Shown in pieces: positions 16,503 through 25,465 of a stretch of 64,000 nucleotides of DNA; the first letter of the stretch is position 1; every line of letters starts with the position of its first letter. This DNA comes from Prochlorococcus sp. AG-409-M05. Its GTDB lineage: Bacteria > Cyanobacteriota > Cyanobacteriia > PCC-6307 > Cyanobiaceae. The DNA is taken from the NCBI GenBank assembly GCA_003215435.1, contig QCKJ01000004.1, positions 1-64,000 of the forward strand. Direction: 5' to 3'. The translations under genes were made by a program, and so were the position numbers. The notes under the pieces were generated by a model. It did not search any database. It had not been told where the DNA came from and saw nothing but the letters and a program-made list of their open reading frames with translations.

Positions 16503-16507
16503 AGAAA

Positions 16508-18259
16508 TTAAGTCTCAAGTTGATAGTGATGGTTATTTTCTATCAGATATTCAAAAAGGCCTTCTTGAATATCTTTCCGCAGATTCGCATCTCCGACAGC
16601 ATCTGAGCATACTCGTAACAACACTGTTTCAGACTTACCTAACCCCCATTCAAGAGCTAATGGAAGGTCTTCAAGACAGGACACTTGTTTTGTAGGAATT
16701 GAGTGAGCTTCTGCTAAAGCTAATTGATCCACCGATTGAGGCATCGCAAAAAGCTTTTCATACAATAATTCTGAGGGAATATCAATTTTTAAGCGCTGAA
16801 ATATACCACCACCAGAATTATCTATTAAAACAACAACTAAAGGCAGCTTTGAAGAAGAAGCAATCAACCATCCATTGCTGTCATGAAGCAAAGCCAAATC
16901 ACCGGTTACTAAGACAGTCGGTCCCTTACCTCTAGCTACTCCTAATGCAAGAGAGAGCGTCCCATCAATGCCAGAGGCACCACGAAAGCTAAAACAGCGT
17001 CTTGAGAATGCTTCACAGCCTGCATATGAAAGCCAGTCTCTTACAGGACTACTTGCTGATAAGACAAAGGAAGTGCCCTTTGTTGTTAGTTTCGGCAACC
17101 AACGCGCAATAGCAGGCTCAGTTATTGCCCCTTTCAAAGGCAAGCGAGAATCAAGCCAATCCTCGCAAAGTTGATCAAAGGCAATCCATCTCTTCAAGCT
17201 TTTGTGATTCTTCTGAACAGGAAGATCCCTTTCACTAAAAGGGGACTTTCTTTGTATTAACCACCAAGCTTCCAAGCCCTTACTCCACTGAACCGAAAGA
17301 CCTAAAGGGTCGAGTTTACGATCATCTTTTTCTGTGATCAACAACTGTCTGCCTACTAAAGATCTCAACCAACTCTCAAGATTTCTACTTGCAGGCAAAG
17401 GGCCTAATCTCATTATCTGAAGATCTTTTTTCTCAGAAAAAGGACTATTTGTTAAGGCACCTTCCCAACATTTAATTAATCCAAATTGGTTTTGTGGAAC
17501 ACCAGAAAGAGGGTCAGCTAATACTGGCCAATTACTAACCTTCTGCCAATCTCCCAGGGCTTTAAGAAAAGATTGCAATTCATTTTCTGGTCCTCTCCAT
17601 GGACCAGCAATTATCACTCCTGGTAATTCAGGGTTTAGACGAGGGAAATCCTCAAGGCGGATATCTTGTGGTTTCTCCTGAAATGCAACAGAAGCCTGAT
17701 CGGAAGAATTATCCTTATTGAGCAAATGATCCCAAGCGACCTTCTGTTCAGTTTTACTTGGATATAAAGGTTCTTCAAAAGAAAGATTTAAATGAACTGG
17801 GCCTCGGAATAAATGAGCTTGCTGCCAACACTTTTGTGCCAATAAAAGGACATCAGGATCCTTCATAAGATGAAATCCTTCCTTGGAGGCCTCTAGGAAA
17901 TTCCTACAAACTGCCTTTAAAAAATCTTCTTGGTTAACTGTCTGATTGGCTCCACAATTCTTAAGTCTTTGAGGCCTATCTGCTGTAATAAAAATCAGTG
18001 GATAACAAGATCGGTCCGCCTCCACTGCTGCTGGCAAAAGCTCTGCGACAGCCGTACCTGAAGTTGTAATTATTGCAGTTGCATTTCCCGTAGAAGCACT
18101 TTGACCAACCCCAAAAAAAGCTGCTGAGCGTTCGTCTATTGCTGTAATTAAGCTTATAAGGTTGGCTTCCGCCAATAATCCTGCGGCCAATGCCAAAGGT
18201 GCAGATCGACTGCCTGGACAAAGCACAAGGTTTTTCAATCCCCTATTTTGTAAAGCCAA
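16508..18259 (-). CDS. menD: 2-succinyl-5-enolpyruvyl-6-hydroxy-3-cyclohexene-1-carboxylate synthase
   Basis: This thiamine-diphosphate enzyme couples isochorismate with 2-oxoglutarate in phylloquinone synthesis. The 583 residues shown open at a TTG. Diagnostic segments are [17 protein letters not shown] near the N-terminus, then [11 protein letters not shown], the ThDP Glu in [15 protein letters not shown], and the C-terminal ThDP/Mg site [14 protein letters not shown] followed by [10 protein letters not shown]. The family usually has about 15 more N-terminal residues. The in-frame upstream codons do encode a fitting extension ([18 protein letters not shown]), but contain no ATG, GTG or TTG; a CTG at 18302-18304 is the best candidate. 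The true start is therefore uncertain. Confidence 0.93.
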   Translation of the reverse strand: MALQNRGLKNLVLCPGSRSAPLALAAGLLAEANLISLITAIDERSAAFFGVGQSASTGNATAIITTSGTAVAELLPAAVEADRSCYPLIFITADRPQRLKNCGANQTVNQEDFLKAVCRNFLEASKEGFHLMKDPDVLLLAQKCWQQAHLFRGPVHLNLSFEEPLYPSKTEQKVAWDHLLNKDNSSDQASVAFQEKPQDIRLEDFPRLNPELPGVIIAGPWRGPENELQSFLKALGDWQKVSNWPVLADPLSGVPQNQFGLIKCWEGALTNSPFSEKKDLQIMRLGPLPASRNLESWLRSLVGRQLLITEKDDRKLDPLGLSVQWSKGLEAWWLIQRKSPFSERDLPVQKNHKSLKRWIAFDQLCEDWLDSRLPLKGAITEPAIARWLPKLTTKGTSFVLSASSPVRDWLSYAGCEAFSRRCFSFRGASGIDGTLSLALGVARGKGPTVLVTGDLALLHDSNGWLIASSSKLPLVVVLIDNSGGGIFQRLKIDIPSELLYEKLFAMPQSVDQLALAEAHSIPTKQVSCLEDLPLALEWGLGKSETVLLRVCSDAVGDANLRKDIQEGLFEYLIENNHHYQLET

Positions 18260-18371
18260 TAGGAGCTTTAATGAAACATGGAGATTGGTTTGAGCGATGG
18301 ACAGAACACTAACCTCAACTAATACGATCTTTGGATAAAGCTAAAAGGCATAAGCCAGCAACCTTTTTTAA

Positions 18372-18956
18372 ATGGCCTCTAAATCATCTACCCCTGATCC
18401 TTACAAAAGAAGTGGACTAATAAATTTAGTTCTATGGGTAGCAATAGCATTACTTATTAGATGGGTAGTTATAGAACCTAGGTGGATTCCTTCAGGCTCA
18501 ATGCTCCCGACATTGCAACTTCAAGACCGAATTCTTGTAGAAAAAATCAGACCTCGCATAAACCGTCTAAGGAAAGTTCATCTTAAGAGAGGCCGCATGG
18601 TTGTCTTCAGACCACCCAACAAGCTCTTAGCGGAAGGTTACAACCCCAAATCAGCATTAATAAAAAGAGTTATTGGATTACCTGGAGACGAGGTAGAAGT
18701 AAGGGATGGAAAATTATTTGTAAACACTCAGGTCATTATTGAACCATGGAGAAAAGATCCTATCTCCTACACAATGCCTCCTATCACTATCCCCAATGGT
18801 CAACTCTGGGTCCTTGGTGACAATAGAAACAACAGCCTTGATTCTCATTTATGGGGACCTCTGCCTGAAGAGAACGTCATTGGGACGGCTATTTGGAGAT
18901 ACTGGCCTTTATATAAATTTGGTCCGATTCGGTTCCCCACCCATGGATCATCTTGA
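18372..18956 (+). CDS. lepB: Signal peptidase I
   Basis: This 194-residue type I leader peptidase removes signal peptides from exported and lumenal proteins. One N-terminal transmembrane helix (about 16-34) anchors it. The catalytic Ser is residue 43 in PSGSMLPTL and the general-base Lys is residue 98 in ALIKRVIGLPGDEV. The C-terminal box LGDNRNNSLDSHLWGPL is fully conserved in type. The short length is normal for cyanobacterial and Gram-positive forms. It is divergently placed from menD with about 110 bases between them. Likely clients within this window are PetE, the c6-like protein and MntC. Confidence 0.93.
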   Translation: MASKSSTPDPYKRSGLINLVLWVAIALLIRWVVIEPRWIPSGSMLPTLQLQDRILVEKIRPRINRLRKVHLKRGRMVVFRPPNKLLAEGYNPKSALIKRVIGLPGDEVEVRDGKLFVNTQVIIEPWRKDPISYTMPPITIPNGQLWVLGDNRNNSLDSHLWGPLPEENVIGTAIWRYWPLYKFGPIRFPTHGSS

Positions 18957-19009
18957 GAAATAAGACCTCTTTACGATAAGGTTAATAGGAAGATAGAGAA
19001 ACAACTGGG

Positions 19010-19363
19010 ATGATTAACCCGGAGTTCCTAACCACAGACAATGATGGTGATGGGCCAGAAAGCAATGCTCTCATCCAGTACCTTCAAGAGCAATCACCTG
19101 ATGTTCTTCAACGGGTAGCCAAATCTGCAAGCACAGACATACAAGACATTATTAGACATAATGTTCAGGGATTACTTGGAATGCTCCCAGGTGAACAATT
19201 CGAAGTCAAAGTTACCGCCAACCGAGATAACTTTGCGAGTCTTCTAGCTTCAGCAATGATGACAGGTTATTTTCTACGTCAAATGGAGCAGAGAAAAGAG
19301 CTTGAAGAAACATTTTTCGCTGACGAGTCAATGGCCATTAATCCCGAAGATCTGAATCTCTGA
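19010..19363 (+). CDS. DUF760 domain-containing protein
   Basis: This 117-residue soluble protein is restricted to cyanobacteria and plastids. The segment LIQYLQEQSPDVLQRVAKSA, then DIIRHNVQGLLGMLP, then FASLLASAMMTGYFLRQMEQR is the single DUF760 core; the last part resembles a helix with small residues. In plants, related proteins are plastid-located, but a molecular role is not settled. Its last 26 bases overlap the end of the convergent DUF4336 gene, so the two 3' ends share sequence. Confidence 0.8.
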   Translation: MINPEFLTTDNDGDGPESNALIQYLQEQSPDVLQRVAKSASTDIQDIIRHNVQGLLGMLPGEQFEVKVTANRDNFASLLASAMMTGYFLRQMEQRKELEETFFADESMAINPEDLNL

Positions 19364-20555
19364 ACTTCGCCAAAGGGTCTTTAGGAACTACACCCTGTTT
19401 TAAAAGAGTTTTATCAACAGCATCAAGAAAACTGTAGTTCCCCTCTGAGGGTGCCCAATTTCGCTTTTTGATTTGATTCTTTAGTTTTATGGCGCCTCTA
19501 CTAGAGAAAGGAACGGGGGCTGTGAAGTGTGCAGAAACAAGCCACCTCATCCCCCTAAGTCGAGAGATATTTTCTAACCACGAACAAAAACTCTCTTTAG
19601 CACGTGGGAAAACCAACCTTTCAAGAACTGGGGCTATCTGAACAAGAGATTCTCTATTCCCTAAAAGATCTTTAGTAGTAGCCATCCAACCTTCCTCCCA
19701 TTCAAAGGGGAAAACACCGAAATGAGCCGTTGGGCTTCTAAGACCTGGCTTAAAAGAATTTTTAAGCACCTCGAATAATGGAGGAATCTTTAACTTCTCT
19801 GGGCGCAAAAATGAAGCAAATAAAACAAGTCGAGCCCAACCTTTTCGTCTGTTTTCAGGAGAATCTTCTAATAGCTCATCCCCTCGATCTCTTGCATGAA
19901 ATAGCAATGGAGTGGGATCAAAATCAAAGATCTTTGGTGGGTCAGAATTAATAGCCACTAAGGCGTCAGTAACCAAAAGTGCCTTAGAAGGTTTGTGATA
20001 ACAAGCAATCTCTTGGAATCTGCCTAAACCAATATCAATAGGCCCTAGGGAAATCCATTCACAACTTTCTTCATGAGGGAGTCCATCTTTAAGCAATACC
20101 TTTGTCCTTCCAGCAGGGATTCCTATCCAAGAAGAAGGGAAAGGAATTGGAAACGTCCATTGACCAGGACAAACCCATAAATCAGCTTTTGGGAAAGCCC
20201 TTGCAAGGGCTGGCAAAGAGATCTTGTGTTCTAAGCCAGAGGCTGTTGGCAAAACTATTGAAAGGACTGGGCCATACGTACTTACTAACTTATCCAAAGA
20301 ACTTTTTAACTCGTTTGTCGGCGGCAATGGATTAAAAAGCATTAGACCCTGCCCTGTATTTACAACTGTTAATCGGACAGGTACCGCCACGTAATAGAGG
20401 CCTTGAACCTGCTCAAAAGTCCATAATTGTCCCGGGATAATTTCTCTATACAGTGTTCTCTTTTTTCCATAGGGATAAAGCGGCAAAAGTGGCCACCAAG
20501 GCCAAGCCTGATCTTCAGGGGAAAGTTTCTTTAAGGATTGCTGTGAGCCAGTCAT
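19338..20555 (-). CDS. DUF4336 domain-containing protein
   Basis: This 405-residue protein has the DUF4336 layout: WPWWPLLPLYPYGKKRTLYR, then IIPGQLWTFEQVQGLYYVAVPVR, LMLFNPLPPTNE and LPTASGLEHKISLPALARAFP. The family is related in shape to metallo-beta-lactamase-like hydrolases (the LEHK and KALLVTDALVAI segments fall where metal residues would sit), but the metal ligands are not clearly conserved, so an enzymatic role is unproven. It is the downstream neighbour of mntCAB on the same strand, 6 bases after mntB, and may be co-transcribed. That position is a hint, not proof, of a metal-related task. Confidence 0.75.
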   Translation of the reverse strand: MTGSQQSLKKLSPEDQAWPWWPLLPLYPYGKKRTLYREIIPGQLWTFEQVQGLYYVAVPVRLTVVNTGQGLMLFNPLPPTNELKSSLDKLVSTYGPVLSIVLPTASGLEHKISLPALARAFPKADLWVCPGQWTFPIPFPSSWIGIPAGRTKVLLKDGLPHEESCEWISLGPIDIGLGRFQEIACYHKPSKALLVTDALVAINSDPPKIFDFDPTPLLFHARDRGDELLEDSPENRRKGWARLVLFASFLRPEKLKIPPLFEVLKNSFKPGLRSPTAHFGVFPFEWEEGWMATTKDLLGNRESLVQIAPVLERLVFPRAKESFCSWLENISRLRGMRWLVSAHFTAPVPFSSRGAIKLKNQIKKRNWAPSEGNYSFLDAVDKTLLKQGVVPKDPLAKFRDSDLRD

Positions 20556-20561
20556 ATCTAA

Positions 20562-21437
20562 TCAGACATCAAATCTTTGTAACTTCAATATGCCGTATCT
20601 TGGGGCAAAAAGAAAAGCGAATAGAAAAAGTACTGTCTGTACTAGAACAATAGAACCTCCTGTTTCTATATCAGACCAAAAACTAATATATACTCCAAAG
20701 ACACTTGAAAGGGAACTACTTATAACTGCCAATAGTGTCATTCTATCAAAGCGATCTGTCAATAAATATGCTGTAGCGCCTGGAGTTATCAACATTGCTA
20801 CAACAAGAATTATGCCAACTGTTTGTAAACCGGCAACAGCCGCCAAAGACAAAACAGAAAGCAAAAGATAATGTAAAACTCCTGTGTTAATACCTATAGA
20901 TCTAGCATGAGTAGGATCAAAACAATAAAGTAAAAGGTCTCGTCGAAAAAAGACAAGAGTTGCTACAACAATTCCTGAAATAATGATTGTTTGGTGCAAG
21001 TCCCCTACTGAAATACCAAGAGGACTCCCAAAAAGAATATGCATTAAATCGATATTGCTCTTTACTTTTGAAACTAAGACCAGTCCTAACGCAAAGAAAC
21101 CAGTGAAGACAAGACCTATAACTGTGTCTTCTTTTATTCTCGATTTCTGCTTCACAAAACCAATTAAAGCGACTGAGCCTACTCCGAAAACAAAAGCCCC
21201 AATAGAGAATGGCAAACCAAGAGCATATGCAACAACAACTCCTGGCATAACAGCATGCGATACAGCATCTCCCATCAATGCCCAACCCTTAAGAGTCATA
21301 TAACAAGACAAGAGGCCACAAACGCCACCAACCAAAGCACTAACCAATAGAGCTCTTCTCATAAATTCATGACTTAGAGGCTCTAAAAACAAAGATTGGA
21401 AAGAAATAGAACCCAGGGCTTCAAAAGCAAACATCAT
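20562..21437 (-). CDS. mntB: Manganese ABC transporter permease
   Basis: This 291-residue integral membrane subunit of the zinc/manganese ABC-3 permease family has about eight hydrophobic helices across the length. The family segment GDAVSHAVMPGVVVAYALG lies near residues 55-75, and VVAMLITPGATAYLLTDRF in the C-terminal half. It forms the channel through the cytoplasmic membrane with MntA as ATPase and MntC as binding protein. Its start overlaps the mntA stop by one base (TGATG), so translation is probably coupled. Metal identity (Mn rather than Zn) is inferred from MntC. Confidence 0.9.
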   Translation of the reverse strand: MMFAFEALGSISFQSLFLEPLSHEFMRRALLVSALVGGVCGLLSCYMTLKGWALMGDAVSHAVMPGVVVAYALGLPFSIGAFVFGVGSVALIGFVKQKSRIKEDTVIGLVFTGFFALGLVLVSKVKSNIDLMHILFGSPLGISVGDLHQTIIISGIVVATLVFFRRDLLLYCFDPTHARSIGINTGVLHYLLLSVLSLAAVAGLQTVGIILVVAMLITPGATAYLLTDRFDRMTLLAVISSSLSSVFGVYISFWSDIETGGSIVLVQTVLFLFAFLFAPRYGILKLQRFDV

Positions 21438-22222
21438 CAGTCAGAAGCTATAGGCCCCTTAAGCAGATTGGGTGGTAGTCCACCAAAGGTCATTGTCAAA
21501 TTCTCCGCAGTAAAAACTTCAGAAGTTTTTCCATATGCCAATACAGTTTTGTTGATTAAAACAACCAGATCACAAAAATTTCGAACATGGCTTAGGTCAT
21601 GTGTAGAAACAAGAATTGTTCTTCCCTCTCGACGAAATTGTGAGAAAAGGTCCGCCATAAGTTTCTCAGTACGTACATCAACGCCAGTAAATGGTTCATC
21701 CAACAAAAGGACAGAAGCTCGTTGAGCAATTGCCCTTGCAAGAAATGCTCTTTTTCTTTGCCCCCCAGAAAGAGTCCCTATGGGCCTATGACGTAGATCG
21801 ACAAGATCAACCCGTTCAAGAGAGTGAAGAACAGCTTTCCTATCTGATTCACGTGGAATTCTTAAGAGGTTCATTGCCCCATATCTACCCATCATCACAA
21901 CATCCCAAACGCTTACGGGGAAAGAGCAATCAACCCCCTCACTTTGAGGGACATATGCAACGGCTTGCTCTCTCTGAGCCCTACCAACAGAAACACCATT
22001 AATCCGAATAGTCCCTCTAGAAGGACGGACGAAACCCATAAGAGCCTTAAAGAAAGTCGACTTACCAGCACCATTCATACCAACTAAGCCACAGATCGTC
22101 CCCGAAGACAACTTGAGGCTTGCGTCATAAAGAGCAACTGTTCCGTTGTAATCAACACAAATCTGATCAGCCTCTATTCCAGTTAAGACTTCTTGATGAC
22201 TAGTCATAGAAAATTGATTCAT
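21437..22222 (-). CDS. mntA: Manganese ABC transporter ATP-binding protein
   Basis: This 261-residue ABC ATPase has Walker A GMNGAGKST, the Q-loop in YVPQSEGVDCSFPVSVWDVV, signature LSGGQRKRAFLARAI, Walker B VLLLDEPFTGVD and the switch His in STHDLSH. The VDCSFPVSVWDVVMMGRYG region is typical of Mn/Zn importers. It energises MntB for uptake of manganese, needed for the photosystem II oxygen-evolving cluster. It is sandwiched between mntC (stop 2 bases upstream) and mntB (1-base overlap), a tight operon. Confidence 0.92.
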   Translation of the reverse strand: MNQFSMTSHQEVLTGIEADQICVDYNGTVALYDASLKLSSGTICGLVGMNGAGKSTFFKALMGFVRPSRGTIRINGVSVGRAQREQAVAYVPQSEGVDCSFPVSVWDVVMMGRYGAMNLLRIPRESDRKAVLHSLERVDLVDLRHRPIGTLSGGQRKRAFLARAIAQRASVLLLDEPFTGVDVRTEKLMADLFSQFRREGRTILVSTHDLSHVRNFCDLVVLINKTVLAYGKTSEVFTAENLTMTFGGLPPNLLKGPIASD

Positions 22223-22224
22223 TC

Positions 22225-23184
22225 TTAGTCTGCTTGGGAAGTAAGCCCCTTACGGATTAATCGTAAATTGTGACGCTGTAGGTCTAACAGAGTAGGAGCG
22301 GGGCCGTTAGGCCCAGATAATGAATCAACGTAGAAAACACCACCAAATTTTGCACCACTTGCCTTAGCTACTTCACGTTGAGCTTTTGAACTAACAGTAC
22401 TTTCGCAAAAGATAACTGGCAATTGTCGCTCTTTAACTTTATTAATTAACCGCAACATGCGCTTAGGTGTAACCTGGCTCTCAGCGTTAACTGGCCATAA
22501 ATAAGCTTCTTCCATTCCATAGTCTTTAGCAAGATATGAAAAAGCGCCTTCACAAGTCGCAAGAACCCTTCTTCTTGCTGGAATAGACGCCAGTGCACTG
22601 GTCAATTCTATATCAAGTAGTTGAAGTTTTGCCTTGTAATCTTCGGAGTTCTGTTGAAAAACAGGGGCACCCTCAGGATCAAGTTTAGTAAAAGCCTCTA
22701 CTAATCTATCTATATACAATATTGCTCTCTTAGGTGACATCCAGGCATGAGGATTTGGTTTACCTGTATAGACATCTCCTTCGATTAAAAGCGGCTTCAT
22801 ACCTTTAGTTAAAACTGCTGTTGGGATATCACCTGCTGCTGCTATGAATTTCCTAGCCCAAAGTTCAAGGCCCAAGCCATTTTCAATAATCAAGTCGGCA
22901 TTAGAAGCCTTAACCAAATCACTTGGAGTAGGTTGATACCCGTGAATTTCAGCGCCTAATTTTGTGATTGAACGAATCTCTAGTCGATCACCAGCTACAT
23001 TCCTTGCCATATCAGCTAGGACAGTAAATGTTGTAAGGACAAGAGGCTTTTGGTCAATGTCAAAATTTATTGTTTTTCGACTCTGAGGGGAGCCTGCGCA
23101 AGAGAATAAAAAATATATAATTGAGAAGGGAAGAAGGAGATTCAAACACCTAAATTTATAAATTAATTTCAAATTAACGAACAT
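22225..23184 (-). CDS. mntC: Manganese ABC transporter substrate-binding lipoprotein
   Basis: This 319-residue cluster A-I binding protein has a hydrophobic N-terminus ending in LFSCAGS, a lipoprotein signal with the lipidated Cys near residue 29. Metal ligands expected for the Mn type are visible as His in GAEIHGYQPTPSD, His in NPHAWMSP, Glu in CEGAFSYLAKDYG and Asp in YVDSLSGPNG: His-His-Glu-Asp rather than the three-His pattern with a His-rich loop of zinc binders. First gene of mntCAB. An inverted repeat about 55 bases upstream (23238-23259) may be the operator of a Fur-family regulator. Confidence 0.93.
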   Translation of the reverse strand: MFVNLKLIYKFRCLNLLLPFSIIYFLFSCAGSPQSRKTINFDIDQKPLVLTTFTVLADMARNVAGDRLEIRSITKLGAEIHGYQPTPSDLVKASNADLIIENGLGLELWARKFIAAAGDIPTAVLTKGMKPLLIEGDVYTGKPNPHAWMSPKRAILYIDRLVEAFTKLDPEGAPVFQQNSEDYKAKLQLLDIELTSALASIPARRRVLATCEGAFSYLAKDYGMEEAYLWPVNAESQVTPKRMLRLINKVKERQLPVIFCESTVSSKAQREVAKASGAKFGGVFYVDSLSGPNGPAPTLLDLQRHNLRLIRKGLTSQAD

Positions 23185-23237
23185 GAATAATTAATGTCAC
23201 TGTTAAGATTAAAATTTTGATAACATCTAATTAAATC

Positions 23238-23259
23238 CTAATTGATAAAAATCAATTAG
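23238..23259 (-). promoter_or_regulatory. Perfect inverted repeat upstream of mntC (possible Fur-family box)
   Basis: The arms CTAATTGAT and ATCAATTAG are perfect 9-base complements separated by AAAA, in the promoter-proximal region 54-75 bases before the mntC start. The TGATAAAAATCA centre resembles Fur/Mur/Zur-type AT-rich operators. A terminator of the upstream gene is the alternative, but the stem is nearly all A/T and no T run follows on the transcribed side. Confidence 0.45.
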
Positions 23260-23305
23260 CAGACAATCATCCGTTAATTCTGATTTAAATCTATACCAAG
23301 TCACT

Positions 23306-24673
23306 TCAAATAGCCTCAATTCCATGCGAAGGGCTTAAAGATTGCTTAGTGGTATTAGTTATCCAATCGCTTGCTTGCTTAAGAAACTCAGTCCAATCAA
23401 TTCTTTCTTCCTGAGCTGCTCTAGATACTAATTGAGGTGCTTGTATTTTTAACGCTTCAAGGTCAACTTGATCAACTCCATTATTCAATGCAAGCCAATC
23501 AGCCATAGAGCGACCAACAACCCTTGTCAAATAAGCCGCACTTAAAGCTTGCATTCCTCCTGCTGCCAACCAACTTCCACTATGAAGCTTTGCAAGGCCA
23601 AGAAGAGCCTGACCACTCCACTCAACTAAACCTTGCGCCACAGCAGCTCCAGCCAACTGTCGAGCAACTGCCTGCAAGGTCTCTGGTCGCCAAGAACAAT
23701 CCCAAATTTTTGCCATCTCTTGAACCATTAGGCCATTAACAACTGCCAATGAGAGGAGATCAGTAGAAGGTACAGGGGAAGCAAAAACAGCACCAGCAAC
23801 TAACCACTGACTACGGCTTTGAACACCTCTAAAACGTTCTCTCCGCAAAACCTCCAGATCTGCCTGCCAGGCCATGTGGAGCCTTGAAAGCAATCTTTGG
23901 CGGGTTCGGTCAATATTCTGATTAGGCTGATCAAGTAATCGCCTTACAGGGGTAAATACAGCTCGAGAATCTTCTTCTATTCCGTTCAAGCGCAAAACAC
24001 GATCTGCCCATCTAGAAGGCAATTGAGCCTTAAGGGCTTTTAACTGATCCATCCAAGAGTTTGAATTAGCCCAGCTAACAAGTAGCCAAGAAGGCTGATC
24101 TTCAGGAACATTTTGCAACCAAATCAGATCCACTGCGCTAAGAGGCAATTCCAATGCGTAAAGCAAAACATCCTTCTCAATAAGATCAAATGGCCAAACC
24201 CATGATTCAACATCCTGAGAAAGAGGAGGGGAGAAAAATAATTCATGAGGCTTAGAATCCGCTATACAGGCTTCAATAAGAGGCTTCTCTAGATATTCAT
24301 CCTTAGAGGGACTAACAAGTGCCACAGACTGTGTTCCTGAACGATCAATAGCTGATTGAAGATCCAGAGTTCGATCTTTTTTCAACCCCAAGATCTCAGC
24401 TTCATCTTGAAAATCATCAAATTGATTTAAAACCTCTCTACACCTTTTGATCCATCCCTCAGTTGAGAGAGGAGATTCAAATGTCGGACGAGATGGATTA
24501 GATATCCACCAAATTCCAGCCCCGGCAAAAACAAGGCCGATACCAATACCTGGAACATGTACAACGTCGTTAATCAACCAATTGCCAATGAAAAGTGAAC
24601 CAAAAAGCAAGCCGAAGCGTCCTAAATGGTTTGGCTTACTGGATGAAGCGAAAGGTAGGGCCGGGATCTTCAT
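23306..24673 (-). CDS. YcjF/DUF697-type membrane protein
   Basis: This 455-residue protein has two hydrophobic helices near the N-terminus (FGLLFGSLFIGNWLI and IGIGLVFAGAGIWWI). A soluble middle follows that looks like a decayed P-loop-like domain without a Walker A motif. The C-terminal DUF697-like region has Ala/Gly-rich helices (VAGAVFASPVPSTDLLSLAV, ALLGLAKLHSGSWLAAGGMQ). DUF697 regions normally follow a GTPase domain; here the nucleotide-binding residues are absent. Function is unknown. It lies upstream of mntC on the same strand, 121 bases apart, with the palindrome between them, so it is probably a separate transcription unit. Confidence 0.65.
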   Translation of the reverse strand: MKIPALPFASSSKPNHLGRFGLLFGSLFIGNWLINDVVHVPGIGIGLVFAGAGIWWISNPSRPTFESPLSTEGWIKRCREVLNQFDDFQDEAEILGLKKDRTLDLQSAIDRSGTQSVALVSPSKDEYLEKPLIEACIADSKPHELFFSPPLSQDVESWVWPFDLIEKDVLLYALELPLSAVDLIWLQNVPEDQPSWLLVSWANSNSWMDQLKALKAQLPSRWADRVLRLNGIEEDSRAVFTPVRRLLDQPNQNIDRTRQRLLSRLHMAWQADLEVLRRERFRGVQSRSQWLVAGAVFASPVPSTDLLSLAVVNGLMVQEMAKIWDCSWRPETLQAVARQLAGAAVAQGLVEWSGQALLGLAKLHSGSWLAAGGMQALSAAYLTRVVGRSMADWLALNNGVDQVDLEALKIQAPQLVSRAAQEERIDWTEFLKQASDWITNTTKQSLSPSHGIEAI

Positions 24674-24913
24674 GGAAAGCCACCGTATTTAGTCTTCTTA
24701 GCTCAGTTATCGCATAAGGCAAATCTTAATTTCATCACTCTATTTGAAATGTTATATCTCTGTTATTTTTCGTGAGATCGACTGCAAAAACAACTGGTTT
24801 GAGCGATTTGCAAGGTGTTTTTAAAGGTAAATTGCTCTAAAGCAGGGGTAATTCAATATCGCAAGTGTGCCGATGATGCGTCACACTTGCGCCTGATTGA
24901 AGCCAGAAAAGAC

Positions 24914-25462
24914 ATGAGCGATTCATACAGCGAACCGCAAAACAATTTCAAAAGAGGCGAGGGCAACCGGGACCGTTCTGGGAGAGGTCGCGGTTATGGA
25001 GGCCGTGATACTGGGGGCTTCCGCATCCGATTAAGCGATAACGAAATGCGCTCAGCAAGAGCGATTCAAGAGGCCTTCAATCTTCGATCAACAGTCGCTG
25101 TCCTTGGTTTTGCAATAAGGACTCTTGGCCAGATGCTAGAGGAAGGCAAGTTATCCGAGTTAATTGAAGAGCAAAGATCACAAGGGGATCGTCGCCTGGA
25201 TCACAACCAGGGGGGGGGGCGCGGAAGAGTCAGTGACGACAGGAATCGGCAGACAAAAGGCTCTAAGCCAAATCCATTTGCTCGACCTGAGAAACCTCAA
25301 CCCCAAAGACAACAAGAAGAGCAGTTAGAAGACCAAGATCAAGCAACTGAAAATCAAGGCAAAGATTTACAATCTCAAAGTGATCAAGAGATCCCCTCTC
25401 AAGAAGACTCAATTAGCAAAGAGAGTCAGGAAAACAAATCCATCTCAGCAGAAGAGGCTTGA
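24914..25462 (+). CDS. RG-rich N-terminus, acidic Q/E-rich C-terminus protein
   Basis: This 182-residue protein starts from ATG 24914 (MSDSYSEPQNNFKRGEG). A longer frame reaches 24815, but its first 33 codons look non-coding. There are three parts: an Arg/Gly tract (RSGRGRGYGGRD) like RNA-binding RGG boxes; a folded-looking middle (FRIRLSDNEMRSARAIQEAF, TVAVLGFAIRTLGQMLEEGK) conserved in feel; and a low-complexity tail rich in Gln, Glu, Ser and Asp. A run of ten G (25210-25219) codes Gly residues at the second RG patch. It lies 3 bases before trpS and is likely co-transcribed with it. I do not recognise the family; nucleic-acid binding is an inference from the RG tracts. Confidence 0.7.
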   Translation: MSDSYSEPQNNFKRGEGNRDRSGRGRGYGGRDTGGFRIRLSDNEMRSARAIQEAFNLRSTVAVLGFAIRTLGQMLEEGKLSELIEEQRSQGDRRLDHNQGGGRGRVSDDRNRQTKGSKPNPFARPEKPQPQRQQEEQLEDQDQATENQGKDLQSQSDQEIPSQEDSISKESQENKSISAEEA

Positions 25463-25465
25463 CAT

